In this document: piece after piece, positions 1 to 7,470 of the stretch
Position numbering within the stretch: the stretch's first letter is position 1
How the letters are laid out: the number at the start of each line of letters is the position of its first letter
From: an uncultured Bacillota bacterium
GTDB lineage: Bacteria; Bacillota; Clostridia; Lachnospirales; Lachnospiraceae
Assembly: GCA_905200905.1 (NCBI GenBank)
Contig: CAJKMA010000006.1
Location: forward strand, 1 to 64,000
Length of the DNA: 64,000 nt
Direction of reading: 5' to 3'
Notes under the pieces: model-generated
Told to the model about the DNA's origin: nothing
Database searches by the model: none
Seen by the model: only the letters and a program-made list of their open reading frames with translations
Position numbers and translations under genes: made by a program

Positions 1-309
1 AAATACAGGTCCAAGGGATGGCTCACGAAGGGCAACCATAACTTTCTTACCTAATTTCTGCATACCATCTGCAAGACCTACCGTTGTAGTCGTTTTACCT
101 TCACCAGCTGGTGTAGGGTTGATTGCTGTAACCAGGATCAACTTTCCGTTTGGAGCATCTGATTCCTTTAATAAATTGTAGTCGATTTTTGCTTTGTATT
201 TACCATACTGCTCCAGATATTTGTCATCAATCCCTGCTTTCTCCGCAATTTTAGTAATTGGCTCCATGGTGCACTCCTGCGCAATTTCGATATCACTTTT
301 GAATCCCAT
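1..309 (-). CDS. fhs: Formate-tetrahydrofolate ligase, N-terminal part (cut by window edge)
   Basis: ATP-dependent ligation of formate to tetrahydrofolate, giving 10-formyl-THF for purine synthesis, one-carbon metabolism and the Wood-Ljungdahl methyl branch; cytosolic. Only the first 103 codons lie in the window. The frame starts [11 protein letters not shown] and contains the ATP-binding loop [11 protein letters not shown], followed by GLADGM and REPSLGP, all typical of this family's N-terminus. The ATG at 309 is preceded by an AGGAGG ribosome site at about 316-322. It is transcribed behind a ZTP riboswitch (416-490) with its own promoter, which fits control by folate/purine stress. The rest of the roughly 556-residue protein is outside the window. 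Confidence 0.95.
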   Translation of the reverse strand, partial: MGFKSDIEIAQECTMEPITKIAEKAGIDDKYLEQYGKYKAKIDYNLLKESDAPNGKLILVTAINPTPAGEGKTTTTVGLADGMQKLGKKVMVALREPSLGPVF

Positions 310-373
310 AACAATATCCTCCTTAAAAAATGATGGTTTCTTATGCCCTTTTCCCAACACATAAGCCTAGTTG

Positions 374-420
374 AAAAAAGGGCAACATTTGTAAACTACA
401 TATCTCTACAAATGTTGCCC
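374..420 (-). terminator. Riboswitch expression-platform terminator
   Basis: A perfect 14-bp inverted repeat, GGGCAACATTTGTA at 380-393 and its complement at 407-420, has a 13-nt loop and on the minus strand is followed by TTTTTTC. Its 5' arm begins inside the CTGGGC that ends the ZTP aptamer, so ligand-stabilised aptamer and terminator should be mutually exclusive. It lies about 70 nt upstream of the fhs start. Confidence 0.88.
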
Positions 421-490
421 AGACGGTCGGCTTCTATAAATGGTCTTGATTCCCCTGTGGTACTCCACATCTATCCGTCAGTAATCAAAA
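416..490 (-). ncRNA. ZTP (pfl) riboswitch upstream of fhs
   Basis: On the minus strand the leader carries the conserved pfl/ZTP parts in order. A P1 stem TTGATT pairs with AATCAA. Between its arms are ACTGACGGA and a GTGG/CCAC hairpin. After a linker comes the second conserved block GCCGACCGTCTGGGC, which forms the pseudoknot half. The same blocks are known from clostridial pfl RNAs. The class senses the purine intermediates ZTP/ZMP, which accumulate when 10-formyl-THF is low, and commonly switches on fhs. The 3' end overlaps a terminator hairpin, giving a transcriptional ON switch. Confidence 0.92.
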
Positions 491-500
491 CTATGGTTAT

Positions 501-529
501 AATCTATCACAAAATCACCTGGCTGTCAA
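501..529 (-). promoter_or_regulatory. Promoter of the fhs riboswitch transcript
   Basis: Reading the minus strand, TTGACA (524-529) and TAGATT (501-506) are separated by 17 bp. The predicted start lies just upstream of the riboswitch P1 stem. Confidence 0.75.
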
Positions 530-564
530 TGCATCTTGGTAAAGTTTGTGAAATTTTTAGCAGA

Positions 565-1533
565 TTATTTATTTGCAATAAAATCCAGTACTTCCTGTTT
601 CTCTGGCATTACCCGCAAAGCGCCTTTCTTTGTTGTAATAAGAGAAGATGCGCCATTTGCAAAACAAAGCATTTCCTGAAGGTTTTCTTCTGTCAGACCG
701 GTGATGCCATGCTCCAACACATAATTTAAAGCACAAGCTCCAAAGGTATCTCCTGCTCCCGTAGTTTCAATGGTATTTTCCTGCAAAAACGGAGCCTGAA
801 ATACTTCTTTTCCCTCATGGAAAGAAATGCTTCCCTCTTTTCCCATTGTCACATTCATAACTTTAATACCTGGATACTGTTTCAGAAGCATATGTGCGCC
901 TTCTTTTACATCCTTGGTTCCTGTCATAAACTCCAGTTCTTCCTCAGAAATCTTCAGCAAATCACATTTTGAGAGTCCATAAGCAATCTGCTCCTTTGCT
1001 TCTTCCATAGAATTCCACAGCGGAGGTCTTAAATTCGGGTCAAAAGAAATGATAAGCCCCGCTTCTTTGGCAATATCAATGGCTTTATAAGTTGCCTTTC
1101 TTACTCCTTCATGAGTCATGGAAAGTGTACCATAATGAAATGCCCTGGCTGACTTTATATACTCTTCTTCAATCTGTTCTTCTCTTAACATCATATCAGC
1201 CCCCGGATTTCTATAAAAAGCAAAATCCCGATCTCCATCCTCAAAAGTATGTACAAATGCCAATGTAGTATGCACTTCTTCATCCTCATATAAATGGCTT
1301 GTATCAATACCCTGTTCTTCTAAGGCTCCCCTAAGCGCTGTACCAAACTGATCTTTTCCTACAACACCTAAAAAGGAGGTTTTCTTGCCCAACTTGTTCA
1401 ACATAGCCAACACATTACAAGGCGCACCACCTGGATTTGCCTCAAAAATAGGATTGCCCTGTCCACTGGTTCCGTTTTCCGTAAAGTCAATTAGCAATTC
1501 ACCTAATGCAATCACATCAAATTTTTTGTTCAT
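565..1533 (-). CDS. scrK: Fructokinase, PfkB/ribokinase family
   Basis: Cytosolic ATP-dependent sugar kinase, most likely phosphorylating fructose to fructose-6-phosphate. The 322-residue protein has the PfkB signature pair: GGAPCNV (about residues 35-41) in the sugar-binding half, and TTGAGDTFGA (about 257-266) with the catalytic Asp and anion hole. The sequence resembles bacterial fructokinases more than ribokinase or 6-phosphofructokinase, but substrate is inferred from family only. I chose the ATG at 1533 because AGGAGG sits 11 nt upstream; an in-frame start at 1557 lacks a ribosome site. The gene is monocistronic with its own promoter at 1578-1606. No sucrose transporter or hydrolase is adjacent. 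Confidence 0.87.
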   Translation of the reverse strand: MNKKFDVIALGELLIDFTENGTSGQGNPIFEANPGGAPCNVLAMLNKLGKKTSFLGVVGKDQFGTALRGALEEQGIDTSHLYEDEEVHTTLAFVHTFEDGDRDFAFYRNPGADMMLREEQIEEEYIKSARAFHYGTLSMTHEGVRKATYKAIDIAKEAGLIISFDPNLRPPLWNSMEEAKEQIAYGLSKCDLLKISEEELEFMTGTKDVKEGAHMLLKQYPGIKVMNVTMGKEGSISFHEGKEVFQAPFLQENTIETTGAGDTFGACALNYVLEHGITGLTEENLQEMLCFANGASSLITTKKGALRVMPEKQEVLDFIANK

Positions 1534-1577
1534 GTTTTTCTTTTCCTCCTGCTGCAAGTGTACTTTCTCTACTGTGG

Positions 1578-1606
1578 ATTATATCTTTTTTCCTCTGCTT
1601 GTGCAA
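1578..1606 (-). promoter_or_regulatory. Promoter of the fructokinase gene
   Basis: Minus strand TTGCAC (1601-1606) and a consensus TATAAT (1578-1583) lie 17 bp apart, about 45 bp before the start codon. Confidence 0.75.
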
Positions 1607-1674
1607 GAATTTCCCCTATCTTCCCTGGATTTTCTCCACTTATTCTGTAGATTTTTCACATCATAGTCTTTTTC

Positions 1675-2325
1675 TTAGTGTAATTTAATCACTGCACGTA
1701 CATCCTGAAAATGCCCAAGAATAATCAAATTTTCATCCTCTGCAAAAACATGTTCCGCTCCTGGCAAAGGATACAAGGTCTCTAACCGCTTGGTTGCCAA
1801 AATACTGATACCATATTTCTTTCTTACATCCTTCTCCAAAATGGATTTCCCCACCCAGGATTCCGGAACAGGAATCTCGTAAATCGAATATTCATCAGTA
1901 AGCTCAATACAGTCAAAAATATTATCATTTCCATATTTTACAGCCATTCTCTGCGCCATTTCTTTTTCTGGATATACAATGCGGTCTGCGCCATTTCTCA
2001 AAAGGAATTTGGCATGAACATCCCTATTTGCTCTTGACAACACAAAGGGCGCACCATAATCCTTTAAAAGTGCTGTAGTCTCTAAGGAATTTTGAAAATT
2101 ATCTCCAATTGCTACCACACACAAATCAAAATTCCGCACCCCCAGAGATTCCACAAAAAGCTCATTGGTAGCATCCCCAATTTGTGCGTTAGTCAGCATA
2201 TCCATAGCATCATTCACGCGCTCCTCACAAATATCAACACCAAGGACTTCATTCCCTTCCTCAAGTAACTTCTCTGCCATATGTCTTCCAAAACGTCCCA
2301 GTCCAATCAAAAGAACGGATTTCAT
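1675..2325 (-). CDS. ktrA: Potassium uptake regulatory subunit KtrA (TrkA-N/RCK)
   Basis: Cytosolic gating ring protein that binds nucleotide and controls the KtrB channel. The 216 residues begin with a Rossmann fold: glycine motif GLGRFG at 8-13 and the acidic Asp31 ending strand 2, typical of NAD/ATP-binding RCK domains. A C-terminal RCK_C domain follows from about residue 135. The length matches KtrA/KtrC. The start at 2325 has an AGGAGG about 9 nt upstream. It lies 26 nt downstream of ktrB in the same operon, so the two products probably form one complex at the membrane. Confidence 0.92.
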   Translation of the reverse strand: MKSVLLIGLGRFGRHMAEKLLEEGNEVLGVDICEERVNDAMDMLTNAQIGDATNELFVESLGVRNFDLCVVAIGDNFQNSLETTALLKDYGAPFVLSRANRDVHAKFLLRNGADRIVYPEKEMAQRMAVKYGNDNIFDCIELTDEYSIYEIPVPESWVGKSILEKDVRKKYGISILATKRLETLYPLPGAEHVFAEDENLIILGHFQDVRAVIKLH

Positions 2326-2351
2326 AACTTTTTTCCTCCTAGTCTCTGTTA

Positions 2352-3698
2352 TTAACCTACTGCAATTTTCTCTGCCGGAAGTTTTGACGGAATCGTTGAA
2401 ATTCGATTGCTAAAAGCAATGAGAATGGTAATTCCTCCCACTCTTCCGATAAACATTAATAAAATCAAAATAATATGGGATAATGTTCCTACCTCTGCAG
2501 TAATTCCAAGGGAAAGTCCTACTGTGCACAGGGCAGATACCACCTCAAAGATGACTTCCTTTGCCCCGATTCCTTCCACTGCACATATCACCATAGAGGA
2601 TATTAAAATCAAGCTGCCATATAACATTAAAATACAAACTGCATGGCGGATAACTTCACCTTCCACTCTTCGTTTGAACATTTCCACATCTTTTCTTTTC
2701 TTAAATTCTGTCCAGATTGTCAGAAGCAGAATCGCCATGGTAGTCGTCTTGATTCCTCCTGCTGTGGAGCCAGGTGAACCACCAACAAACATAAGGCACA
2801 CCATAAGCATCTGGCTGCTGTCTGTCAGTTGATTTAAATCCATGGTATTAAAACCTGCTGTTCGCGGCGTAACTGCCTGGAAAAAAGAACATAAAATCTG
2901 TTCTCCCAGATTCTTTCCCTCCATGGATGTTTTCCCATATTCAAAGAGAAACATAAGCAAGGTTCCTCCCACCACTAAAAACAAGGCTGATGTCAGCACT
3001 ACTTTGCTGTGAAGCCGGTAACGGCTTATATGCCACTTCCAATGTTTGATATCTTCCCAAACCAAAAAGCCAATACCACCTACCAGAATTAAGGCAGCAA
3101 TAGTAATTCCAACCAAATAACTGTCCGATGCAGTAATTAACGAAGAACTGGGCTCATAATACCCCATCAAATCAATCCCTGCATTACAAAAAGCGGAAAC
3201 AGAGTGGAACACAGAAAAATAAATTCCTTTTCCAAGCCCAAGACGGGGAACATAATAAAAACTTAATAAAACAGCCCCTAATCCTTCACACAGTACGGTT
3301 CCAACTAAAATCAGCCGCGACATCCGTACAACCCCTGCCACCTGAGGCGCTGCCACTGATTCCTGCATCATCAGCCTCTGAGACAGTCCTATTTTTTTCC
3401 TGGTAAAGGTCAGAGCAGAGATAGCAATGGTCATAAATCCCATTCCCCCTATCTGAATAAGTACCAGAAGAACTCCCTGTCCAAAGCTGCTCCAATAGGT
3501 ATACGTATCATGGGTTACTAAGCCTGTCACACAGGTTGCTGAAGTTGCGGTAAACCAGGCATCCATAAAAGGCGTAGGCTCATGACTTCTTCCAGATATG
3601 GGGAGCATAAGCAAAATTGTCCCTATAGCAATTACCAACACATACCCAACTGCAATTACCTTTGTTGTTGTCCATTTTCTCTTTTTCATTATTTGCAT
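2352..3698 (-). CDS. ktrB: Potassium uptake transmembrane subunit KtrB (TrkH family)
   Basis: K+ translocating (often Na+-coupled) membrane subunit. The 448-residue protein shows the four pore-loop repeats of the TrkH/KtrB superfamily: ATCVTGL, SAFCNAGID, TPRTAGFN and SALCTVGLS, each with the selectivity-filter glycine. Hydrophobic helices flank them. Length fits KtrB rather than the longer TrkH. The start MQIM at 3698 has AAAGGTG about 11 nt upstream; an ATG three codons in is possible. It is the third gene of the nudix - permease - ktrB - ktrA operon. Confidence 0.92.
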   Translation of the reverse strand: MQIMKKRKWTTTKVIAVGYVLVIAIGTILLMLPISGRSHEPTPFMDAWFTATSATCVTGLVTHDTYTYWSSFGQGVLLVLIQIGGMGFMTIAISALTFTRKKIGLSQRLMMQESVAAPQVAGVVRMSRLILVGTVLCEGLGAVLLSFYYVPRLGLGKGIYFSVFHSVSAFCNAGIDLMGYYEPSSSLITASDSYLVGITIAALILVGGIGFLVWEDIKHWKWHISRYRLHSKVVLTSALFLVVGGTLLMFLFEYGKTSMEGKNLGEQILCSFFQAVTPRTAGFNTMDLNQLTDSSQMLMVCLMFVGGSPGSTAGGIKTTTMAILLLTIWTEFKKRKDVEMFKRRVEGEVIRHAVCILMLYGSLILISSMVICAVEGIGAKEVIFEVVSALCTVGLSLGITAEVGTLSHIILILLMFIGRVGGITILIAFSNRISTIPSKLPAEKIAVG

Positions 3699-3714
3699 TT
3701 CTTCTGTTTCACCT

Positions 3715-4863
3715 TTACTTATTTTTCGTTTCCTTTTCTCCCTGATACATCCATTTCAGGAAATCATCTAGCGCTTCCTTAATACCATGAAGGGGTCCAT
3801 GAAACACGCCCGCCTTATAAAAATTAATCACAATAGCGCCAACCGGTACTGCCAGAATCATACCAATGACTCCACTTACCCGATATCCTATATACATGAA
3901 AACCAAAGTCAGCAATGGATTCATTCCAATGGTATCCCCTACTACCTTAGGTTCAATGATTCTTCTTATAAGCTGGGTAGTCAGATACAAAATAACCAAT
4001 CCTACTGCGTACTGTACATCACCAGAAATAATCTTAAACAAGGCCCAGGGAATCAGAGCTGTCCCAGTTCCAAAAAAAGGCAGCATATCTAAAAATGCAA
4101 TTAAAATAGCAACCACCACTGCAAATTTTACCTTTAAAATCAGAAATCCTATAAATAAAATCACACCAATGATTCCCATAATTTTAAACTGAGCCTTAAA
4201 ATATCCACCAAACACGTTTTTTAGACTATCTGAAAAGACTCTCCAATGTTCCTGAATGACTGCCGGAGTATTTTCTCTTCCAAACTCTAAAATTTTATCC
4301 CTGTCTGCAATGAAGAAATAGGCAGATAAGATCGTAAAAATAATGGCAATTAGTATACTGGGAAGATTTTTTGCAATATCACCGGCCTGATCCATGGTAA
4401 TCTGGCTAATTTTGCTCACAGCTTTTCCAGCCATTTCCCCCACACTGTCTTGCAACTCCTGAATACTATCCTGAACACTTTGTGGAAGCTCTTCAATAAT
4501 CATAGACAGATTTTCTCCTGCCGTATCAAAATCTTCCCGTATGCTTTGGTAAATGACCGGTGCCTGCTCGATCAGAAGTCTTGTCTCTTCCACAGTTTTA
4601 ACACCAATGAGATAAATACCTCCTATAATTGCCCCCAAAACTCCAATAATCAAAAACATAGATGTGTGCTTTCTTGCTACTTTAAGCCTTCTCTCCAACA
4701 TCCGTACCAAAGGATTTGCAATCAAAGCAATCAGCCAACCAATCACAAATGGCATGAAAAATTTCAGCAGCTTAATCCCCAGAAAAATCCCTAATCCTAT
4801 GACTGCTATGGTAAAAAGAAATACAACAACACTCTTTACATATTTTTTCCATTTCATATTCAA
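3715..4863 (-). CDS. AI-2E family (PF01594) membrane permease
   Basis: Polytopic membrane protein of 382 residues of the AI-2E/YtvI-like family; members are proposed exporters or permeases and the substrate here is unknown. Two N-terminal hydrophobic helices (about 12-60) and a region about 70-150 with little hydrophobicity precede five or six C-terminal helices. These include LDMLPFFGTGTALIPW and EPKVVGDTIGMNPL, the conserved family segments. The start is probably TTG at 4863, since GGGAGTGG sits six nt upstream; the ATG at 4857 is the alternative. Sixteen nt separate its stop from ktrB, so it is co-transcribed with the potassium genes. Confidence 0.85.
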   Translation of the reverse strand: MNMKWKKYVKSVVVFLFTIAVIGLGIFLGIKLLKFFMPFVIGWLIALIANPLVRMLERRLKVARKHTSMFLIIGVLGAIIGGIYLIGVKTVEETRLLIEQAPVIYQSIREDFDTAGENLSMIIEELPQSVQDSIQELQDSVGEMAGKAVSKISQITMDQAGDIAKNLPSILIAIIFTILSAYFFIADRDKILEFGRENTPAVIQEHWRVFSDSLKNVFGGYFKAQFKIMGIIGVILFIGFLILKVKFAVVVAILIAFLDMLPFFGTGTALIPWALFKIISGDVQYAVGLVILYLTTQLIRRIIEPKVVGDTIGMNPLLTLVFMYIGYRVSGVIGMILAVPVGAIVINFYKAGVFHGPLHGIKEALDDFLKWMYQGEKETKNK

Positions 4864-4878
4864 TAGCCACTCCCGTCT

Positions 4879-5490
4879 TTACAGTTCTTTCAAAAACCCA
4901 AAAGGCTCCTGGTCATGGAGAAAGTGCATAAGCATGTAAGAACACATAATAGCCACATGCTCTTCTTTTAAAATCCGTTTTACTTCTTCTCTATCAGCCA
5001 GAACTACTTCTATCTCTTCTGTATCCTCTAAATAATCCTGGGAAATGCTACCAGTGGAAATACCAAAAACTGCACTGCAAGACTCATCTGTCATACCGAT
5101 ACTGGTAAATGCCGGCTTTTCATAAGCCGGATGAACCTTTATGGGGCAAAACTCCAGTCCAGTCTCTTCTTTCATTTCCCGAATCGCTGCTTCCTTATAA
5201 TCCTCATTCTCTTCCACCAGACCTGCCGGAAATTCATAAATATAATCATCAATACTGTAGCGGTATTGACGAACAAGAACCACCTTGTCTTGTTTTTCCC
5301 CATACAAACTATAAATAATCACACCATCAGGATGATTTTTCTTTGTGTTTAGCTTCAATCTGCTTTCATCTTTTGCTCTGGAGGTCACATAATATTTCCC
5401 TTTTTTTCCAGTTTTAGATTCCCGATCCAGCTCATAGAAATTTAGAAAAGGATTCTCTGTTTTTTTTGTTACGTGATTTATTTTCGCCAT
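4879..5490 (-). CDS. NUDIX hydrolase, ADP-ribose pyrophosphatase-like
   Basis: Cytosolic hydrolase of nucleoside-diphosphate linked compounds, probably ADP-ribose. The 203 residues contain a complete Nudix box from about 90 to 112, in the pattern Gx5Ex7REUxEExGU (GLVEEN...REMKEETGL), which binds Mg2+. The preceding VRQYRYSIDDYIYEFPAG is typical of ADP-ribose pyrophosphatases. The ATG at 5490 follows GGAGAAAAA. It opens the four-gene operon ending in ktrA, with a promoter at 5542-5570. A functional link to potassium uptake is not evident beyond co-transcription. Confidence 0.88.
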   Translation of the reverse strand: MAKINHVTKKTENPFLNFYELDRESKTGKKGKYYVTSRAKDESRLKLNTKKNHPDGVIIYSLYGEKQDKVVLVRQYRYSIDDYIYEFPAGLVEENEDYKEAAIREMKEETGLEFCPIKVHPAYEKPAFTSIGMTDESCSAVFGISTGSISQDYLEDTEEIEVVLADREEVKRILKEEHVAIMCSYMLMHFLHDQEPFGFLKEL

Positions 5491-5541
5491 TTTTTCTCCT
5501 TTTATAAAGCGGTTCTGAACTCCTTTTGTACTTTAGGACTT

Positions 5542-5570
5542 ATTATAAACCTTTGCTTTCCGTATTTCAA
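5542..5570 (-). promoter_or_regulatory. Promoter of the nudix-permease-ktrBA operon
   Basis: Minus strand TTGAAA (5565-5570) and TATAAT (5542-5547) with 17-bp spacing, about 50 bp before the nudix start. The -35 abuts the preceding terminator. Confidence 0.75.
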
Positions 5571-5571
5571 G

Positions 5572-5630
5572 AAAGAGCAGGACCACATCACAAAATTGTA
5601 ATCTCTCTTTTTTGTGTGGTCCTGCTCTTT
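5572..5630 (-). terminator. Terminator after pepP
   Basis: A perfect 16-bp inverted repeat (AAAGAGCAGGACCACA at 5572-5587, complement at 5615-5630) directly follows the pepP stop codon. Both strands carry U-rich flanks, so it may also insulate the other direction. Confidence 0.85.
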
Positions 5631-5631
5631 T

Positions 5632-7443
5632 TTATTTCCCTTTTATCTCAGCCGTAGCTTCCAGAAGCCATGTTCTCTCTTCTTCTCCAAGAAGAGGTCC
5701 AATTTTATCATAAACCTGTTTATGATAAGCATTCAGCCAATCCAGCTCCGCTTTCGTGAGCATTTCAGGCAAAATTGCTTCTCTCTCATAAGGTACCCAG
5801 GTCACAGTTTCAAATTTCATAAACTGTCCGTAGCTGTTTTTCTCTGCTTTTTTACACAGCATCAGATTTTCTGTACGAATACCATATTTTCCTTCTAGAT
5901 AGAGCCCTGGTTCATTAGAGGTAAGCATTCCTTCCTCCAGAGGTACTGTGTTTCCTCTTCTTCCCTTATTGTTCAGTCTCCAGTTAATATTCTGGGGTCC
6001 TTCATGAACATTAAGCAGGTATCCAACTCCGTGTCCTGTACCATGATTAAAGTCCAAACCTCTCTCCCAAAGGGGGCCTCTTACAATGGCGTCCAGATTT
6101 GCTCCGCTGCAGCCATACTGGAATTTCGCCATTGCAAGGCGGATGTGCCCTTGAAGTACCAATGTAAAATGTTCTTTCTGTTCCTGGGTAAGTTCTCCCA
6201 CTGCAATAGTTCTGGTAATATCTGTAGTTCCCTGCCAATACTGTCCGCCAGAATCAATGAGGAAAAATCCCTTAGGTTCTACTTTCGCACATTCATCCTT
6301 GGTAGGTGCATAGTGGCACATAGCCGCATTTGGTCCATAGGCACAAATCGTTTCAAAACTCAAATCCAGGCAGTCCTCATCTTCTCTTCTAAATGCTTCG
6401 CTTTTTTGGGCAGCGCTGTATTCCGTAATTTCACTGGTTCCTACATTCTTTTTCAGCCAATAAATAAATCTGCACATGGCTTTTGCATCTTTTATATGAG
6501 CAATACGGATATTTTCCTGTTCCACAGGATTTTTATTTCCTTTCAGTACTGCTGCCGGATTTTTCTCAAAAATAACTTCTGTGTGCTGTGGAATATTTTC
6601 ATAAAGTGTGAAATTGGTACATACATCTTCCACCATGATTTTATCGGTTGCTTTCAGTTCCTTCACATCTTCATACACCTGGAAATAAGGACAAAGCACC
6701 ACTCCTGCCTTTTCCAGGGCTTCTTTTACTTCTTTTGGCACTGCTTCTTCCTGAACATAGAAGTTTACGGTTTCCATATTCATCATCACATAAGACATCA
6801 CAACTGGATTACAAACAATGTCATTTCCACGAATATTCAATAACCATACAATATCATCCATACTAGAAATCAAATGTACATTCGCACCTAATTTTTTCAT
6901 AGCAGCACGAACTTCTGCAATCTTTTCTTCCCTAGATTTTCCCGCATATTTTGTATCCAGTAAATACACAGCTTCTTTTGACATTTCTGGTCTGTCTTCC
7001 CATATACTGCCAACCAAATCGTTCTGGCATTTTAAACTTCCAGATTTCTTCTTTAAGATTTCCTGAAATTCTTTTCCTTCTGCCACATGGATGGTGCGAC
7101 CATCACAGCCCAAACATCCATGCTCGGGCAATTTTTCCTCAATATATTCTTCTACTGTTGGAACGCCTTCTTCCCCCATTTTCATAAGGGTTACTCCAGT
7201 TCCCTCTAACTGTTTTGCAGCCTGAATAAAATATCTTCCATCTGCCCACAGACAAGCTTCTTCTTTTGTTACAATCAGGGTACCAGCAGAACCAGTGAAA
7301 CCGGAGAGCCATGCTCTGGCTTTAAAATAGTCCCCTACATACTCCGACTGATGGAAATCTGAAGTAGGCACCAGATACAAATCCATTCCCTCTTTTTTCA
7401 TTTCCTGCTGCAGTTTTGCAATTCTTTCCTGATTTACATTCAT
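5632..7443 (-). CDS. pepP: Xaa-Pro aminopeptidase, M24 family, long form
   Basis: Cytosolic metallo-aminopeptidase releasing N-terminal residues before proline. At 603 residues it is the three-domain form: two creatinase-like N-terminal domains, then a pita-bread M24B domain and a C-terminal extension. The five metal ligands are recognisable in LIDSGGQYWQGTTDITRT (two Asp), NHGTGHGVG (His), NEPGLY (Glu) and GIRTENL (Glu). The ATG at 7443 follows AAAGGAAG by 8 nt. It lies 27 nt downstream of tex and shares its promoter. Confidence 0.93.
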   Translation of the reverse strand: MNVNQERIAKLQQEMKKEGMDLYLVPTSDFHQSEYVGDYFKARAWLSGFTGSAGTLIVTKEEACLWADGRYFIQAAKQLEGTGVTLMKMGEEGVPTVEEYIEEKLPEHGCLGCDGRTIHVAEGKEFQEILKKKSGSLKCQNDLVGSIWEDRPEMSKEAVYLLDTKYAGKSREEKIAEVRAAMKKLGANVHLISSMDDIVWLLNIRGNDIVCNPVVMSYVMMNMETVNFYVQEEAVPKEVKEALEKAGVVLCPYFQVYEDVKELKATDKIMVEDVCTNFTLYENIPQHTEVIFEKNPAAVLKGNKNPVEQENIRIAHIKDAKAMCRFIYWLKKNVGTSEITEYSAAQKSEAFRREDEDCLDLSFETICAYGPNAAMCHYAPTKDECAKVEPKGFFLIDSGGQYWQGTTDITRTIAVGELTQEQKEHFTLVLQGHIRLAMAKFQYGCSGANLDAIVRGPLWERGLDFNHGTGHGVGYLLNVHEGPQNINWRLNNKGRRGNTVPLEEGMLTSNEPGLYLEGKYGIRTENLMLCKKAEKNSYGQFMKFETVTWVPYEREAILPEMLTKAELDWLNAYHKQVYDKIGPLLGEEERTWLLEATAEIKGK

Positions 7444-7470
7444 GTCAAACGCTTCCTTTCAACATTTACT

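Noticed and set aside
168..362. 64-codon minus-strand open frame at the window start
   Set aside because: It overlaps fhs in another phase and its own ribosome-site region is the fhs leader; the fhs frame has clear family motifs.
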